Position numbers and translations under genes: made by a program | NCBI RefSeq assembly: GCF_011405515.1 | Contig: NZ_AP022671.1 | Span: 2,232,001-2,296,000 of the forward strand | Source of the DNA: Nitrospira sp. KM1 | Lineage (GTDB): Bacteria > Nitrospirota > Nitrospiria > Nitrospirales > Nitrospiraceae | Length of the DNA stretch: 64,000 nucleotides | Reading direction: 5' to 3' | Notes under the pieces: generated by a model | What the model was told of the DNA's origin: nothing | The model's database searches: none | What the model saw: the letters and a program-made list of their open reading frames with translations, nothing else | Shown: piece after piece, positions 8,575-17,882 of the stretch | Numbering within the stretch: position 1 is the first letter of the stretch | How the letters are laid out: every line of letters begins with the position of its first letter

Positions 8575-8602
8575 TTACAGAAGAATGCGCAACTCCTATA
8601 AT
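8575..8602 (+). promoter_or_regulatory. Sigma-70-type promoter for the LuxR-type gene
   Basis: TTACAG at 8575-8580 and a perfect TATAAT at 8597-8602 are separated by 16 bases. The predicted start near 8609 leaves a leader of about 86 bases before the ATG at 8695. Confidence 0.55.
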
Positions 8603-8694
8603 CTATTTCTGCTACTCAGGGTTTGTTCTCCGGGATTTATACGTCGAGTCAAATTATCGCGGATTTCTTTGCCAGTCAAAGGAGAACAGGGATC

Positions 8695-8970
8695 ATGACG
8701 CGAACCGCCAAGACAAAACCCAGAGCTTCCCTCGTTGACCTCTCACCTCCTCCACGGAAAAAGCGACCTGAGTCGCTCACCAGCCGGGAGCAGGAAATCC
8801 TCGAGCTGATTTGGGCAGGATTCAAGAATAAGGAAATCGGTCAGCGGCTCAAGATCAGTGTGAAGACGGTTGAGGCGCATCGAGCTAACATGATGAAGAA
8901 GATGCGTGTGTCCAATACGGCCCAGCTCCTCAAGACCGCCATACAGGGAAGCCTGATCCGGGTCAGGTAG
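8695..8970 (+). CDS. Solo LuxR/GerE-type DNA-binding protein
   Basis: Small regulator of 91 residues, made of a basic N-terminal tail and one LuxR-type helix-turn-helix at about residues 27-85. Hallmarks are L-T-x-R-E-x-E-I-L near the start and the recognition helix region N-K-E-I-G-Q-R-L-K-I-S-V-K-T-V-E-A-H. There is no receiver or autoinducer domain, so it either depends on protein level or works with a partner. The ATG at 8695 follows AAGGAG at nine bases; an upstream in-frame start at 8623 lacks such a site. It is divergent from pilD, and its 3' end overlaps the end of rlmB by eight bases. Control of pilus genes is an inference from position only. Confidence 0.85.
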   Translation: MTRTAKTKPRASLVDLSPPPRKKRPESLTSREQEILELIWAGFKNKEIGQRLKISVKTVEAHRANMMKKMRVSNTAQLLKTAIQGSLIRVR

Positions 8971-9745
8971 AAACTGCCGCTTTTGTCTTAGTCTTGCGTT
9001 GCCGGACAGCCTCATACAATATTACCGCGGCGGCGGCCGACACATTTAGAGAAGCTACTTTTCCTTTCATTGGGATACTGATCCGCTCGTCACACTCGTT
9101 CAATACCCCAGGACGAATCCCTTGCCCTTCTCCTCCCAGTACCACGGCGATAGGCCCCGTCATGTCGATCTCGTCATACGCGACTTGGGCCGATGGTTCG
9201 ACCCCATAAACCCATAGCCCCGACTCCTTTAACTCGCTGATAAGCCGACTCACATTTACCACACGTCCAACTGACATATGGTCGAGTGCTCCCGCTGAGG
9301 CTTTGGCCACGGCGGAAGTCAGTCCCGCCGCCCGGCGCTCTGGAATAAACACACCGTGGACGCCTCCAGCTTCAGCCGTACGTACGATCGCGCCCAAGTT
9401 ATGCGGGTCTTCAACACCGTCGAGGATGACTAGCAGCGGCGCTTCCCGACGATCTTGAGCCAGCTGCAAGATAGACTCTGGAGTACTGTATGATTTCGCA
9501 GCAACCTGAGCGATGATGCCTTGATGGCGCCCATTGGGCACGAGTCGATCGAATGCGCTGGAAGGCTCCACATGGACCGGAACCCCTCTCGCCTTTGCCG
9601 AACGGACGATCTCTGCATACTGGCGATCGGTCCTCATGACTAGTATGCGTTGAAACGGTCGAGACTCAGACTTTAACGCCTCGCGGACGGCGTGCAACCC
9701 GTAGAGCAGTTCCGTCGGGCTATCGCTTCCAGCGGCTGGTCCCAT
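8963..9745 (-). CDS. rlmB: 23S rRNA (guanosine-2'-O-)-methyltransferase, SpoU/TrmH family
   Basis: AdoMet-dependent RNA 2'-O-methyltransferase, probably RlmB acting at G2251 of 23S rRNA. About 260 residues from the ATG at 9745. An N-terminal substrate-binding part starts L-Y-G-L-H-A-V-R-E-A-L. It is followed by the knotted SPOUT domain with motif 1 N-L-G-A-I-V-R-T-A, motif 2 L-G-G-E-G-Q-G-I and motif 3 I-P-M-K-G-K-V-A-S-L-N-V-S. The start lies inside the last 26 bases of cysS, so the two are translationally linked; rlmB next to cysS is a common arrangement. RNA specificity within the family cannot be read with certainty. Confidence 0.88.
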   Translation of the reverse strand: MGPAAGSDSPTELLYGLHAVREALKSESRPFQRILVMRTDRQYAEIVRSAKARGVPVHVEPSSAFDRLVPNGRHQGIIAQVAAKSYSTPESILQLAQDRREAPLLVILDGVEDPHNLGAIVRTAEAGGVHGVFIPERRAAGLTSAVAKASAGALDHMSVGRVVNVSRLISELKESGLWVYGVEPSAQVAYDEIDMTGPIAVVLGGEGQGIRPGVLNECDERISIPMKGKVASLNVSAAAAVILYEAVRQRKTKTKAAVST

Positions 9746-11156
9746 CGGATCGGTCCTCCAAGATGATTCCCCGTGCACTGAGCTCGTGTCGAATCTGGTC
9801 TGCTCGCTTGAAATCCTTCCGTCGTTTTGCCTCAGCGCGCTCGGCTATTTGAGCTTCAATCTCGGCAACCGACTGCTCTTCGGATCCGGATCGCGCTTTG
9901 CCCGTATATTCCCAACCATCCGCCTGAAATAGCCCCAAGACGGCACCTAGTGAACGAAACGCATCCCGTGCACGGCGTCTTTCCTGAGTCGAGAGTCCTT
10001 CGGACAGTGATTTGTTCACCTCGCTACGAAGCATTTGGAGCTCAGCGAGAGCGACAGGCGTGTTGAGATCGTTATCCATTCCGTTGTCGAATGACCGTCC
10101 CGTATCGTTAAGCGCCTCAAGAAGACGCCCTTCTGATTGCGGCGAGGCCGGTCCGGGTTCGGCGAGTCGAGCAAACAGATCGTAAAATCCGTCCAAGGCT
10201 TGCTTGGCATCATGCAGCCCTTGATCAGAAAATTCGAGCGGGCTGTGGTAGTGAGTGGAAAGGAGAAAATATCTGAGTATCTCTCCCGTGACGAAGTCCG
10301 ACCAATTGGATTTCTCAAAAATCTCTCTGATAGTAAAAAAGTTGCCGAGGGATTTCGACATTTTCTCGCGATTCACCTGCACAAACCCATTGTGGACCCA
10401 ATAACGGGCGAACTCTTTCCCGGTTGCTGCACAGGACTGTGCGATCTCATTTTCGTGATGAGGAAAGATCAAATCCATCCCTCCTCCATGGATATCGAAT
10501 GTCTCTCCCAAGTGTTTGATCGACATGGCCGAACATTCAATATGCCACCCAGGTCGACCTGGCCCCCAGGGGCTAGGCCACGAAGGCTCGCCGGGTTTTC
10601 GGTGCTTCCACAATGCAAAGTCCATCGGATGCCGTTTGCGCTCATCAATTTCTACCCTGGCGCCAGCCTGAAGATCTTCCGGCCGTCGCTTGGAAAGTCG
10701 CCCATAGGCGGGATAGGCGTCGACTTGGAAATACACATCGCCATTAAGTTGATAGGCAAACCCCTTGCGCACCAAGGTGTCAGTCAGGGATACGATATCC
10801 TGCATATGGTCGGTGGCTTTCGGCTCTCGTGAAGCGTGAGCGATTCCAAGCCGATGCATGTCGTCATGATACGCGTCAATATATTTACTCGTCAGCTCTT
10901 CCCATGACACCTCCAGTTGCTGGGCCCGTCCGATGATCTTATCGTCCACGTCGGTGAAGTTCTTAACGAACGTCACAGCATAGCCCGACCGTTCAAGATG
11001 GCGCCGTAGGACCTCGAACACAAGCGCGCTTCGTGCGTGACCGACGTGGCAATAGTCGTAGACGGTCACTCCGCACACATACATTCGGACGTGCTTGGGC
11101 TCAAGGGATTCGAAAGGCTCTTTGACACCCGTGAGCGTATTGAATAGTTTCAACAT
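9720..11156 (-). CDS. cysS: Cysteinyl-tRNA synthetase
   Basis: Class I synthetase that charges tRNA-Cys. It has 478 residues from the ATG at 11156, the start that matches the family N-terminus L-K-L-F-N-T-L-T-G. The HIGH-type signature is H-V-G-H in Y-D-Y-C-H-V-G-H-A-R-S, and the KMSKS loop is R-E-K-M-S-K-S-L-G-N. The zinc ligands include the Cys in Y-V-C-G-V-T-V and the later W-H-I-E-C-S and H-H-E-N segments. Length is typical. It follows dedA with only seven bases between and overlaps rlmB. The Shine-Dalgarno match is weak. Confidence 0.97.
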   Translation of the reverse strand: MLKLFNTLTGVKEPFESLEPKHVRMYVCGVTVYDYCHVGHARSALVFEVLRRHLERSGYAVTFVKNFTDVDDKIIGRAQQLEVSWEELTSKYIDAYHDDMHRLGIAHASREPKATDHMQDIVSLTDTLVRKGFAYQLNGDVYFQVDAYPAYGRLSKRRPEDLQAGARVEIDERKRHPMDFALWKHRKPGEPSWPSPWGPGRPGWHIECSAMSIKHLGETFDIHGGGMDLIFPHHENEIAQSCAATGKEFARYWVHNGFVQVNREKMSKSLGNFFTIREIFEKSNWSDFVTGEILRYFLLSTHYHSPLEFSDQGLHDAKQALDGFYDLFARLAEPGPASPQSEGRLLEALNDTGRSFDNGMDNDLNTPVALAELQMLRSEVNKSLSEGLSTQERRRARDAFRSLGAVLGLFQADGWEYTGKARSGSEEQSVAEIEAQIAERAEAKRRKDFKRADQIRHELSARGIILEDRSDGTSRWKR

Positions 11157-11163
11157 CGAAAGA

Positions 11164-11802
11164 CTAGACCTTGCGCTGCGACCCTCGCTTAGGCCAATGC
11201 GACCACAGAAAATATCCAAGCACTATGACGAGGCCGACCCCGATCACAATGTCGAAGCGATGGAAATATTCCCGTAGACTGTCCCACTGTTCGCCCATGC
11301 GAAGCCCGATATATGCCAACAGGTAGCACCACGGCAGCGCACCGATAAAGGTAAATGCCACGAAGCGGGGAAAGTTCATCCTTGCAATACCCGCCGGGAG
11401 AGAGATGAAGGTGCGAATCACTGGCATCATTCGACTGAAACACACTGCCGCGTCCCCGTAGCGGGCGAACCAACGATCGGCCAGATCCAAATCTTTCTGC
11501 GAGATAAGCATGTAAGGGCCATACTGCTCTACAAAAGGACGCCCGCCCCATACCCCGACATAGTAAGCGACTATCGAACCGAGCACATTCCCCACCGCAC
11601 CGGCGAAAGTCACGCCCCACAAAGTGAATTGCCCGGTTGTAACCAGGTAGCCAGCAAACGGCATGATGATTTCACTGGGGAGTGGAATGCAGGCGCTCTC
11701 AATGGCCATGGTAACCAACACCCCGACATAACCGAAAGATGAGATCATGGCGATGACGAATCGGCTCAGTTCCGCGATGATACTTTCGATCAGCTGTCCC
11801 AT
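11164..11802 (-). CDS. DedA-family membrane protein
   Basis: Inner-membrane protein of 212 residues of the DedA (VTT domain) superfamily, whose members support membrane homeostasis, undecaprenyl-phosphate or lipid flipping and envelope integrity. Signature stretches include S-A-C-I-P-L-P-S-E-I-I-M-P near residue 40, G-N-V-L-G-S near 70, and the R-M-M-P-V-I-R-T-F-I-S-L-P-A-G motif near 124, characteristic of the family. It is followed at once by cysS and preceded five bases upstream by the end of surE. Substrate is not deducible. Confidence 0.9.
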   Translation of the reverse strand: MGQLIESIIAELSRFVIAMISSFGYVGVLVTMAIESACIPLPSEIIMPFAGYLVTTGQFTLWGVTFAGAVGNVLGSIVAYYVGVWGGRPFVEQYGPYMLISQKDLDLADRWFARYGDAAVCFSRMMPVIRTFISLPAGIARMNFPRFVAFTFIGALPWCYLLAYIGLRMGEQWDSLREYFHRFDIVIGVGLVIVLGYFLWSHWPKRGSQRKV

Positions 11803-11807
11803 CTGCT

Positions 11808-12626
11808 TCAGCCCCTCTTTCTTGTTGGCTCGCCGGCTTGACGGCGTCTAGGGCGAGAACCACCGCGAAGAACTGGCTCCCAGGACCTGAACCGATCAAG
11901 GACGCCGTAATGCGTGCTATCGAGATAAATCGGCGTGAGGGAGACTGAGCCCTCAGCTATCGCTTCATGATCTGCATCCTTATTACGGCTCCAAGATATC
12001 CGAGTCCCGGCTATCCAGTAATAGGTCCGCCCGTGTGGATCGATTTTTTCAACAATGGGATTGTCAAAACGCCGCCTGCTCAGGCAGGTGATGCGAACAC
12101 CTGGAATAGAACTGGCGGGACAATCTGGAATGTTCAGATTGATGAGCGTTTCTTCCGGAAGGCCTTGCTTCAAGATCAGTCGCGCGACACGAACGGCGAA
12201 ATGAGCCCCGACATCGAAGCGGAATCTGTCCTTCCCCTCTTGCGATACGGCCATGGAAGGAATGCCAAGAATCGTGCCCTCAACCGCAGCGGAAACAGTT
12301 CCAGAATAGAGAACATCATCACCCAAGTTTACGCCCTTATTAATGCCCGAAACCAACAGATGCGGCTTCGAACGCATGATCGTGGCCAGAGCAAGGTTTA
12401 CGCAATCGACGGGCGTTCCGTTGATTGCATAGACGCGCTTTCCAAATTGATGGACTCGCAACGGCTTATGCAACGTGACGGCATGCGCCACCGCTGTCCG
12501 TTCCCGGTCCGGCGCGACCACCCATACCTCAGCCACTCGCGCGAGAGCCTTCGCCAGTGCAGAAAGTCCCGCGGAATGTATCCCGTCATCATTCGTGACG
12601 AGAATCCGTATGCGGCTGCTAGACAT
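11808..12626 (-). CDS. surE: 5'/3'-nucleotidase SurE
   Basis: Metal-dependent nucleoside monophosphatase and exopolyphosphatase of the stationary-phase survival family, 272 residues. The N-terminal I-L-V-T-N-D-D-G carries the Asp-Asp metal ligands, S-G-I-N-K-G-V-N-L-G-D-D the conserved Asn/Gly loop, and Y-S-G-T-V-S-A-A-V-E-G the following helix. The C-terminus is a little longer than E. coli SurE. The ATG at 12626 is the only possible start; an in-frame TGA lies shortly upstream, and no Shine-Dalgarno sequence is present because the ATG directly follows the T-run of a terminator hairpin. It heads surE-dedA-cysS-rlmB. Confidence 0.93.
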   Translation of the reverse strand: MSSSRIRILVTNDDGIHSAGLSALAKALARVAEVWVVAPDRERTAVAHAVTLHKPLRVHQFGKRVYAINGTPVDCVNLALATIMRSKPHLLVSGINKGVNLGDDVLYSGTVSAAVEGTILGIPSMAVSQEGKDRFRFDVGAHFAVRVARLILKQGLPEETLINLNIPDCPASSIPGVRITCLSRRRFDNPIVEKIDPHGRTYYWIAGTRISWSRNKDADHEAIAEGSVSLTPIYLDSTHYGVLDRFRSWEPVLRGGSRPRRRQAGEPTRKRG

Positions 12627-12650
12627 AAAAAAAGCTGCTCATGGCAGCTC
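12627..12650 (-). terminator. Intrinsic terminator between tRNA-Pro and surE
   Basis: On the minus strand AGCTGC-CATGA-GCAGCT forms a six-base stem with a five-base loop, followed by seven T residues that run straight into the surE ATG. It can end the tRNA-Pro transcript; how surE is then transcribed is not obvious. Confidence 0.65.
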
Positions 12651-12713
12651 CATTTCCTAACTCAATTTGTTCTCTGCAGACTCGAAACACCGTGAATACA
12701 CAACGGCGCACTT

Positions 12714-12790
12714 TGGTCGGGGCGAGCCGATTTGAACGGCCGACCACTCGCACCCCAAGCGAGTACGCTACCGGGCTGCGCCACGCCCCG
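12714..12790 (-). tRNA. tRNA-Pro (anticodon GGG)
   Basis: The minus strand folds as a full cloverleaf. The acceptor CGGGGCG at 12784-12790 pairs with CGCCCCG at 12718-12724. The D arm is G-C-G-C...G-C-G-T-like, and the anticodon stem CTCGC/GCGAG encloses the loop TTGGGGT, giving anticodon GGG. The T arm contains GTTCAAAT. Discriminator A and an encoded CCA (12714-12716) complete the 3' end, for a total of 77 bases. It lies between the MerR-type gene and surE, with a terminator downstream. Confidence 0.97.
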
Positions 12791-12876
12791 ACTGAAGACA
12801 TTCTCGTTTCGTATTGTGTCCTTGAACAGACCTGGATTGCAACCCGTCCAGGTAAGAAATCCAGTCCGTCATGATG

Positions 12877-13227
12877 CTAGGCAGAATGAGATTCGAGCAT
12901 TTTCAGAATGGCTTGCAAATTTCCACGCAGCTTCTGGGCCAGCTCTTTAGGCCTCATTTTATGGGCCGAAACCCTGCCACGCCTCGCCCAGTATCGTTTG
13001 ACACCCTCGATCGTATGCCCCTCATCGTAGAGCATGCGCTTGATCTCAAGAACGGTCTCCACATCGCGCCGTTCGTACAAGCGCTGATTTCCTCGACTCT
13101 TTTTTGGTTTGAGGAAAGGAAACTGAGATTCCCAAAATCGCAAGACATAAGCCGGGAGCTTGGTCACATGACTGACTTCACCGATTTTGTAGAAGACCTT
13201 ACTTCCCAGCCGGGGTTCATTCCCCAT
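12877..13227 (-). CDS. MerR-family transcriptional regulator
   Basis: DNA-binding protein of 116 residues. The MerR-type winged helix covers about residues 12-80: F-Y-K-I-G-E-V, then [12 protein letters not shown] as the family's R-Y-W-E-like segment, and R-L-Y-E-R-R-D-V in the wing. The C-terminal helix is short, without Cys ligands, so it is not a metal-sensing MerR. Genes of this type commonly follow ihfA, as here (41 bases). The ATG at 13227 has GAGG at seven bases. The target is unknown. Confidence 0.9.
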   Translation of the reverse strand: MGNEPRLGSKVFYKIGEVSHVTKLPAYVLRFWESQFPFLKPKKSRGNQRLYERRDVETVLEIKRMLYDEGHTIEGVKRYWARRGRVSAHKMRPKELAQKLRGNLQAILKMLESHSA

Positions 13228-13268
13228 GACCGGTCCTCGCGGCAGGCTAATGGAGGTGAGTAAACGAT

Positions 13269-13544
13269 TTATGAATTGACGTATTTCTTGAATACCTGAC
13301 TGGGACGAAACGTGACGACGCGCCGGGGGGTAATGCCAATTTCCTCTCCTGTTCGTGGATTTCGGCCTTTCCGAGCGCCCTTGCTTCTGACGACAAAATT
13401 TCCAAATCCTGCAATTTTTACCGATTCGCCCTTTTGCAATACCGCCTTGAGCATATTCAGGACCAGCTCAACAATATCTGCGGCCTCGTTCTTAGAAATT
13501 CCCACTTGTTTATATATTTCATTCGCAATGTCGGCCTTTCTCAT
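13269..13544 (-). CDS. ihfA: Integration host factor alpha / HU-type DNA-bending protein
   Basis: Protein of 91 residues of the HU/IHF family, a nucleoid protein that bends DNA and helps sigma-54 promoters and recombination. M-R-K-A-D-I-A-N-E-I-Y opens it; the arm region has G-F-G-N-F-V-V-R-S-K, then R-N-P-R-T-G-E-E-I, the intercalating Pro segment, and a C-terminal F-R-P-S-Q-V-F-K-K. The order ihfA-merR supports IHF-alpha rather than HU. A GGGGGA ribosome site precedes the ATG. A sigma-54 pilin promoter elsewhere in the window is the kind of site IHF often assists; that link is inference. Confidence 0.9.
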   Translation of the reverse strand: MRKADIANEIYKQVGISKNEAADIVELVLNMLKAVLQKGESVKIAGFGNFVVRSKGARKGRNPRTGEEIGITPRRVVTFRPSQVFKKYVNS

Positions 13545-13611
13545 GCGTCCCCCTTACGCAACTCTCTCAGGGCTATTTTCACCTCGGAAAGATGAGAGCC
13601 ACTTTCGCTAT

Positions 13612-13640
13612 AAGTTACGTGAGGTTACGGGGGCTGTCAA
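13612..13640 (-). promoter_or_regulatory. Candidate sigma-70 promoter for ihfA-merR
   Basis: A perfect TTGACA (minus strand, 13635-13640) is followed after 17 bases by TAACTT (13612-13617). The -35 overlaps the end of the citramalate synthase gene. The -10 is weak, hence moderate confidence. Confidence 0.45.
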
Positions 13641-15322
13641 GGACAAATTCCGTGGTGGGGAACCGGAGGGCAATCCTCGGCAAGAAGTTTATATTCAATG
13701 CTGTCCGCCAAAGCCTGCCAACTGGCCTCCATCACGTTCTCTGAAACTCCTACGGTTCCCCATTTATCCTTATGATCACCGGATTCAATGAGTACCCTGA
13801 CTTTTGATTCAGTTCCGCGGTTGGCCGATAGAACACGGACTTTATAATCGAGTAGCTTCACTTCTCGAAGTTGCGGATAAAATTTCTCAAGAGCCTTCCG
13901 GAGGGCATGGTCCAATGCGTTGACAGGTCCCTTTCCCACCGCCGCAGCATGCTCGACGACTTCTCCAACCCTTACCATAACGGTCGCCTCCGATAAGGGC
14001 GACCCATCGTCTTGCTTCTTTTCGATGATGACGCGAAAGCCAAGCAACTGGAATGAAGGTTTGTGAGTACCCATCGCCTTTCGCATCAACAATTCGAAGG
14101 AACCTTCCGCTCCTTCGAACTGGTAGCCCTCATTTTCGCGATCCTTGAGGGTCTCGACCAGTTCTTGGACCTTCGAGTGGTCTCGAGAGAGCTTGATCCC
14201 GTAAGATTCGATTTTTTCCAGCAATCCGCTGCGTCCCGCATAGTCAGAAACCAGCATGCGCTGTCTATTTCCAACACGAGTCGGATCAATGTGTTCGTAT
14301 GTGGCCGGATTTTTTAGTACGGCATGGATATGAACTCCCCCTTTGTGTGCAAAGGCCGCATCACCTACATAGGGTTGATGTTTATTCGGCATCAAATTAG
14401 CGATTTCGGTCACAAATCCCGAGACGTCCTTTAAGCGGTCAAGCCGGTCACCCAAGGCTTTCCGATCCATCTTCAACTGGAGATTAGGAATAATGGACGT
14501 CAGATTGGCATTTCCACAGCGTTCACCGATTCCGTTGATAGTTCCCTGTACCTGCACCACACCGGTTTCAACGGCAATGAGGGAGTTCGCCACGGCCATC
14601 TCACAATCATTATGGGCGTGAATGCCTAATGGAATAGACACTTCTTTTTGAACCGTCTGACAGATCTTCTTGATTTCCCATGGCATCGTTCCTCCATTGG
14701 TGTCGCAGAGGACGAGGCGTTCTGCTCCCGCAGCTGCAGCGGCACGTATGGTCTTCATGGCATAGTCAGGGTTCGCCTTAAAGCCGTCGAAAAAATGCTC
14801 TGCGTCGTAGAAGACTCTTCGGCCTTTACCGCGCAGAAATTCGATTGAATCTCCGATGAGTTCGAGATTGCTCGCCAAGGATATTCCAAGTGCGTCAGTG
14901 ACCTGAAAGGTCCAGCTTTTACCGAAAATGGTGATGATTTGTGTCTCAGCCGAAAGCAGCGCCTGAATTGTGGGATCCCTTTTGACTGGATTACTGGCCT
15001 TCCGCGTCGAACCGAACGCCACGATCGCGGCGTGCTGGAGTGGGATGCTTTTCATCATCCGAAAGAATTCAATGTCTTTGGGGTTCGCTCCCGGCCAGCC
15101 ACCTTCAATAAAGGTCACCCCCAATTCATCCAGTTTCTGAGCAACGCGGACTTTGTCCTCTGCCGAAAAACTCACGTCCTCGGCCTGAGCACCGTCCCTC
15201 AGCGTGGTGTCGTAGATCTCAAGATGGGCGAGACGGCGAGACCGGATCGCGTCGGATGAAATGGTTGCGTCCGTTCGTCTCGTCTTGACTGACGGTGAAC
15301 TTGTCGCGCGGCGGGAACGCAT
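13637..15322 (-). CDS. cimA: (R)-citramalate synthase
   Basis: Condenses pyruvate and acetyl-CoA to citramalate, the threonine-independent entry to isoleucine through 2-oxobutyrate. About 561 residues. The catalytic TIM barrel begins [11 protein letters not shown] near residue 34 and carries the metal-binding G-I-H-A-H-N-D; the C-terminal third is a LeuA-type allosteric domain. Full-length similarity along the CimA branch ([21 protein letters not shown]) separates it from 2-isopropylmalate synthase. The ATG at 15322 was chosen because longer starts overlap lysC; no clear ribosome site is seen. Last gene of the aspartate-family operon, 40 bases after lysC. Confidence 0.9.
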   Translation of the reverse strand: MRSRRATSSPSVKTRRTDATISSDAIRSRRLAHLEIYDTTLRDGAQAEDVSFSAEDKVRVAQKLDELGVTFIEGGWPGANPKDIEFFRMMKSIPLQHAAIVAFGSTRKASNPVKRDPTIQALLSAETQIITIFGKSWTFQVTDALGISLASNLELIGDSIEFLRGKGRRVFYDAEHFFDGFKANPDYAMKTIRAAAAAGAERLVLCDTNGGTMPWEIKKICQTVQKEVSIPLGIHAHNDCEMAVANSLIAVETGVVQVQGTINGIGERCGNANLTSIIPNLQLKMDRKALGDRLDRLKDVSGFVTEIANLMPNKHQPYVGDAAFAHKGGVHIHAVLKNPATYEHIDPTRVGNRQRMLVSDYAGRSGLLEKIESYGIKLSRDHSKVQELVETLKDRENEGYQFEGAEGSFELLMRKAMGTHKPSFQLLGFRVIIEKKQDDGSPLSEATVMVRVGEVVEHAAAVGKGPVNALDHALRKALEKFYPQLREVKLLDYKVRVLSANRGTESKVRVLIESGDHKDKWGTVGVSENVMEASWQALADSIEYKLLAEDCPPVPHHGICP

Positions 15323-15362
15323 AGGGAAGGGTAACAGGATGCGTGGCACCCTGTCGAGACTC

Positions 15363-16619
15363 TTACCGGACCGTCGATGAGACACCTGAACGGTCCCCGG
15401 ACGATCCCCGGTCCAGTTCAAAGGCGGTATGAAGGGCCCGCATGGCCAACTCCAGGTATTTTTCGTCAATGACACACGAAATTTTGATTTCCGACGTACT
15501 AATCATCATGATATTGACTCCTTCGCGAGCCAATATCTCGAACATTTTGGCCGCGACGCCAGAATGCGAACGCATACCCACCCCGACCAAAGACACTTTG
15601 GCAATGGCATCTGTCACCGACACGGACTTGGCTCCAATGTCCTTCGAGGCAGCTTCAATGATCGGCACAGCTCGTTTGACGTCGACACGTGGAATCGTAA
15701 ATGAAAAATCCGTGAGAGAAGCGTGACTGACGTTCTGAATGATCATGTCGACCACAATATTTGCCTTGGCCACCGTGCCCAATAACGCTGCCGCGATGCC
15801 CGGTTTATCAGGCACACCCACAATGGTCACTTTGGCCTGATTGCGATCACCCGTTACTCCCGAAACGGCGACGGCTTCCATATCGGTATCTTCGCGAGTC
15901 ACGAGCGTCCCCTTCCCCTCCTTAAAACTGGAGTTCACTTCCAATGGTACATTGAATTTTGCCGCGAATTCCACCGACCGGCTCTGTAGCACTTTAGCAC
16001 CGAGACTTGCCATTTCCAGCATTTCTTCATATGAGATTTTTTCCAGACGTCTCGCTGCAGGAACAATGTTCGGATCCGTCGTGTACACCCCATCAACGTC
16101 CGTAAAAATCACACACCGATCCGCCCGTAAGGCTCCTGCCAATGCAACAGCGGTGAGATCAGACCCTCCGCGTCCAAGTGTCGTCACATCGGACTGTTGA
16201 TTGATCCCTTGAAAACCGGCCACAACGGGGGTAACGCCCCTCTCCAGAGCTTCTCGAATGCGATCCGCGGTCACTCTGGTAATGCGGGCCTTCGTATGCG
16301 CATTGTCAGTCATGATTCCGACCTGTCGGCCGGTAAATGATCGGGCATCGAGTCCACGGCCGCGCAATGCCATCGCCAGGAGCGCGATGGTGACGCGTTC
16401 GCCCGTTGACAGAAGCATATCCAGCTCACGTTCATCAGGAAGGGCGGTCATTTCGTGTGCGAGCTTCAGCAGTCGGTCGGTCTCTCCGCTCATCGCAGAC
16501 AATACGACCACCACGCGATTGCCGTCCTTGACCGCCCGTTCGATCCGATCCGCAACTCGATGGATGCGTTCGATCGTTCCGACGGATGTTCCGCCGTATT
16601 TCTGAACGACCAGAGCCAT
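15363..16619 (-). CDS. lysC: Aspartate kinase with tandem ACT domains
   Basis: Phosphorylates aspartate, the first step to lysine, threonine and methionine. It has 418 residues from the ATG at 16619, which opens with the family start [13 protein letters not shown]. The kinase domain (about 1-245) shows [16 protein letters not shown] and [12 protein letters not shown]. Two C-terminal ACT domains (about 265-400) include V-P-D-K-P-G-I-A and [11 protein letters not shown]. That layout suggests feedback by lysine and/or threonine. The start lies four bases after the ApgM-like stop, consistent with one operon. Confidence 0.96.
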   Translation of the reverse strand: MALVVQKYGGTSVGTIERIHRVADRIERAVKDGNRVVVVLSAMSGETDRLLKLAHEMTALPDERELDMLLSTGERVTIALLAMALRGRGLDARSFTGRQVGIMTDNAHTKARITRVTADRIREALERGVTPVVAGFQGINQQSDVTTLGRGGSDLTAVALAGALRADRCVIFTDVDGVYTTDPNIVPAARRLEKISYEEMLEMASLGAKVLQSRSVEFAAKFNVPLEVNSSFKEGKGTLVTREDTDMEAVAVSGVTGDRNQAKVTIVGVPDKPGIAAALLGTVAKANIVVDMIIQNVSHASLTDFSFTIPRVDVKRAVPIIEAASKDIGAKSVSVTDAIAKVSLVGVGMRSHSGVAAKMFEILAREGVNIMMISTSEIKISCVIDEKYLELAMRALHTAFELDRGSSGDRSGVSSTVR

Positions 16620-16623
16620 GGGA

Positions 16624-17859
16624 TCAGGCGCTCTTTGAGAAAAGGCGCACGACGAACTTCGTGGCATCACGTTGAGGTAAGGGCGAAGATTGCGCGTCGG
16701 CTTCTGTGAAGCGCCGTTTGGTCGGTGACTCGGATTTCTGTGAGCTGTCGTAGTATGCATAAAACCACTGGCCTGGCAGCACCTTATCCTGCGCGGTTCC
16801 AGGGTCACAGACAATGAGCAGACGATAGGGTCCGAGCGCATTGAGCCCTTCGACGAACGGCCCGATATATTCACGATCGATGTCTTCGATCGCGCGGAGC
16901 TTGGCCTTGACCTCCGTGCCGTACACCACTTCATCGGGTAGTTCCAGATGGATATAGGCGAAGTCCTTCGCACGCAGTTGTTCAAGTGCCCTGCGCGCCT
17001 GTGTGCGCCAATCCGCCGCTGCCAGATTTTCTCCGTCCGTCCCATTGCCGAGACCGGCCATCATTCCCAATCCACGATGAACATCACTGGACGACACGAC
17101 AGCTCCCGATACCCGGAACCGTTCCGTCAAGCTCGGCCAGACAACGGCACGTCCTTCTCCCCACAGCCACAGGCAGTTGGCCGGTTTGTTCCCCGCCTCA
17201 ATCCGTTCGTCATTTAGCGGATGGCCTCTGAGAATCAACAGGGACGCATCCATCAATTTACGCAACATGTCCGCTCCGTCGCCGCTGGGCAGGGCGTCCC
17301 CCAACGGTCGGCCAACCAATGACTGCGGATCCATACAAACCGCCCTCGGTTTACCATTGACCCACACCATGAGATGACGGTGACCGGATCCTGGATAGAA
17401 CTGAATAACCTCTGACCCAAGTTGTTCATTCACCGCATCGATCAATTCACGCGCCTCTGCCGTGGTAATGAGCCCGGCCGTGGCGTCATCCATCACCAGT
17501 TGAGGGCCTAATTTCTTGAATTCGTTCCCTGTCTTACTGCTTGAATGGGGTTCGCCTTTCAGCGTGACCATCGTGCACCGATACACCACGTCATGTTCTC
17601 CGACCGCCACGCCGAGGCTGACCGCTTCCAACGGTCCGGGGCCTTGATAATGCTTCTTCGGCTCGTACCCGAGAATCGCGGTTCCGGTCCATCCGCTGCC
17701 GTATCGGCTACTCTCGGGAAGCATCAACAGCCCGAGCTCTCCTGTCTGGGTAATTCGATCCAGGTTTGGAGTGGACGCTGCCTGAAGTGGCGTTGCACCG
17801 GCCAATTCTTGCCGCGGGGCATCGGCCATCCCTCCGGCGTGCAGAATTACATATTTCAT
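16624..17859 (-). CDS. ApgM-family protein, metal site degenerate; candidate homoserine-phosphorylating enzyme
   Basis: About 411 residues along the cofactor-independent phosphoglycerate mutase (ApgM) fold, with conserved landmarks such as A-S-T-P-N-L-D and L-G-Y-E-P-K-K-H-Y. Key metal or catalytic positions differ: the P-D-G-M aspartate is Gly9 (A-G-G-M), the GSDxAN nucleophile loop reads G-S-G-W-T-G around Ser55, D-E-x-G-H has Tyr313 in place of His, and the D-H pair is Asp352-Pro353. Normal mutase chemistry is therefore doubtful. It sits between thrC and lysC in an operon that lacks thrB. ApgM-like genes next to thrC have been proposed as functional replacements for homoserine kinase. The ATG at 17859 is preferred over a GTG three codons earlier. 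Confidence 0.75.
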   Translation of the reverse strand: MKYVILHAGGMADAPRQELAGATPLQAASTPNLDRITQTGELGLLMLPESSRYGSGWTGTAILGYEPKKHYQGPGPLEAVSLGVAVGEHDVVYRCTMVTLKGEPHSSSKTGNEFKKLGPQLVMDDATAGLITTAEARELIDAVNEQLGSEVIQFYPGSGHRHLMVWVNGKPRAVCMDPQSLVGRPLGDALPSGDGADMLRKLMDASLLILRGHPLNDERIEAGNKPANCLWLWGEGRAVVWPSLTERFRVSGAVVSSSDVHRGLGMMAGLGNGTDGENLAAADWRTQARRALEQLRAKDFAYIHLELPDEVVYGTEVKAKLRAIEDIDREYIGPFVEGLNALGPYRLLIVCDPGTAQDKVLPGQWFYAYYDSSQKSESPTKRRFTEADAQSSPLPQRDATKFVVRLFSKSA

Positions 17860-17882
17860 CGAACGCACACGTGCATCATGCT

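Noticed and set aside
10137-10832. Open frame of about 230 codons on the plus strand
   Set aside because: Antisense to cysS, which is certain; no independent support.
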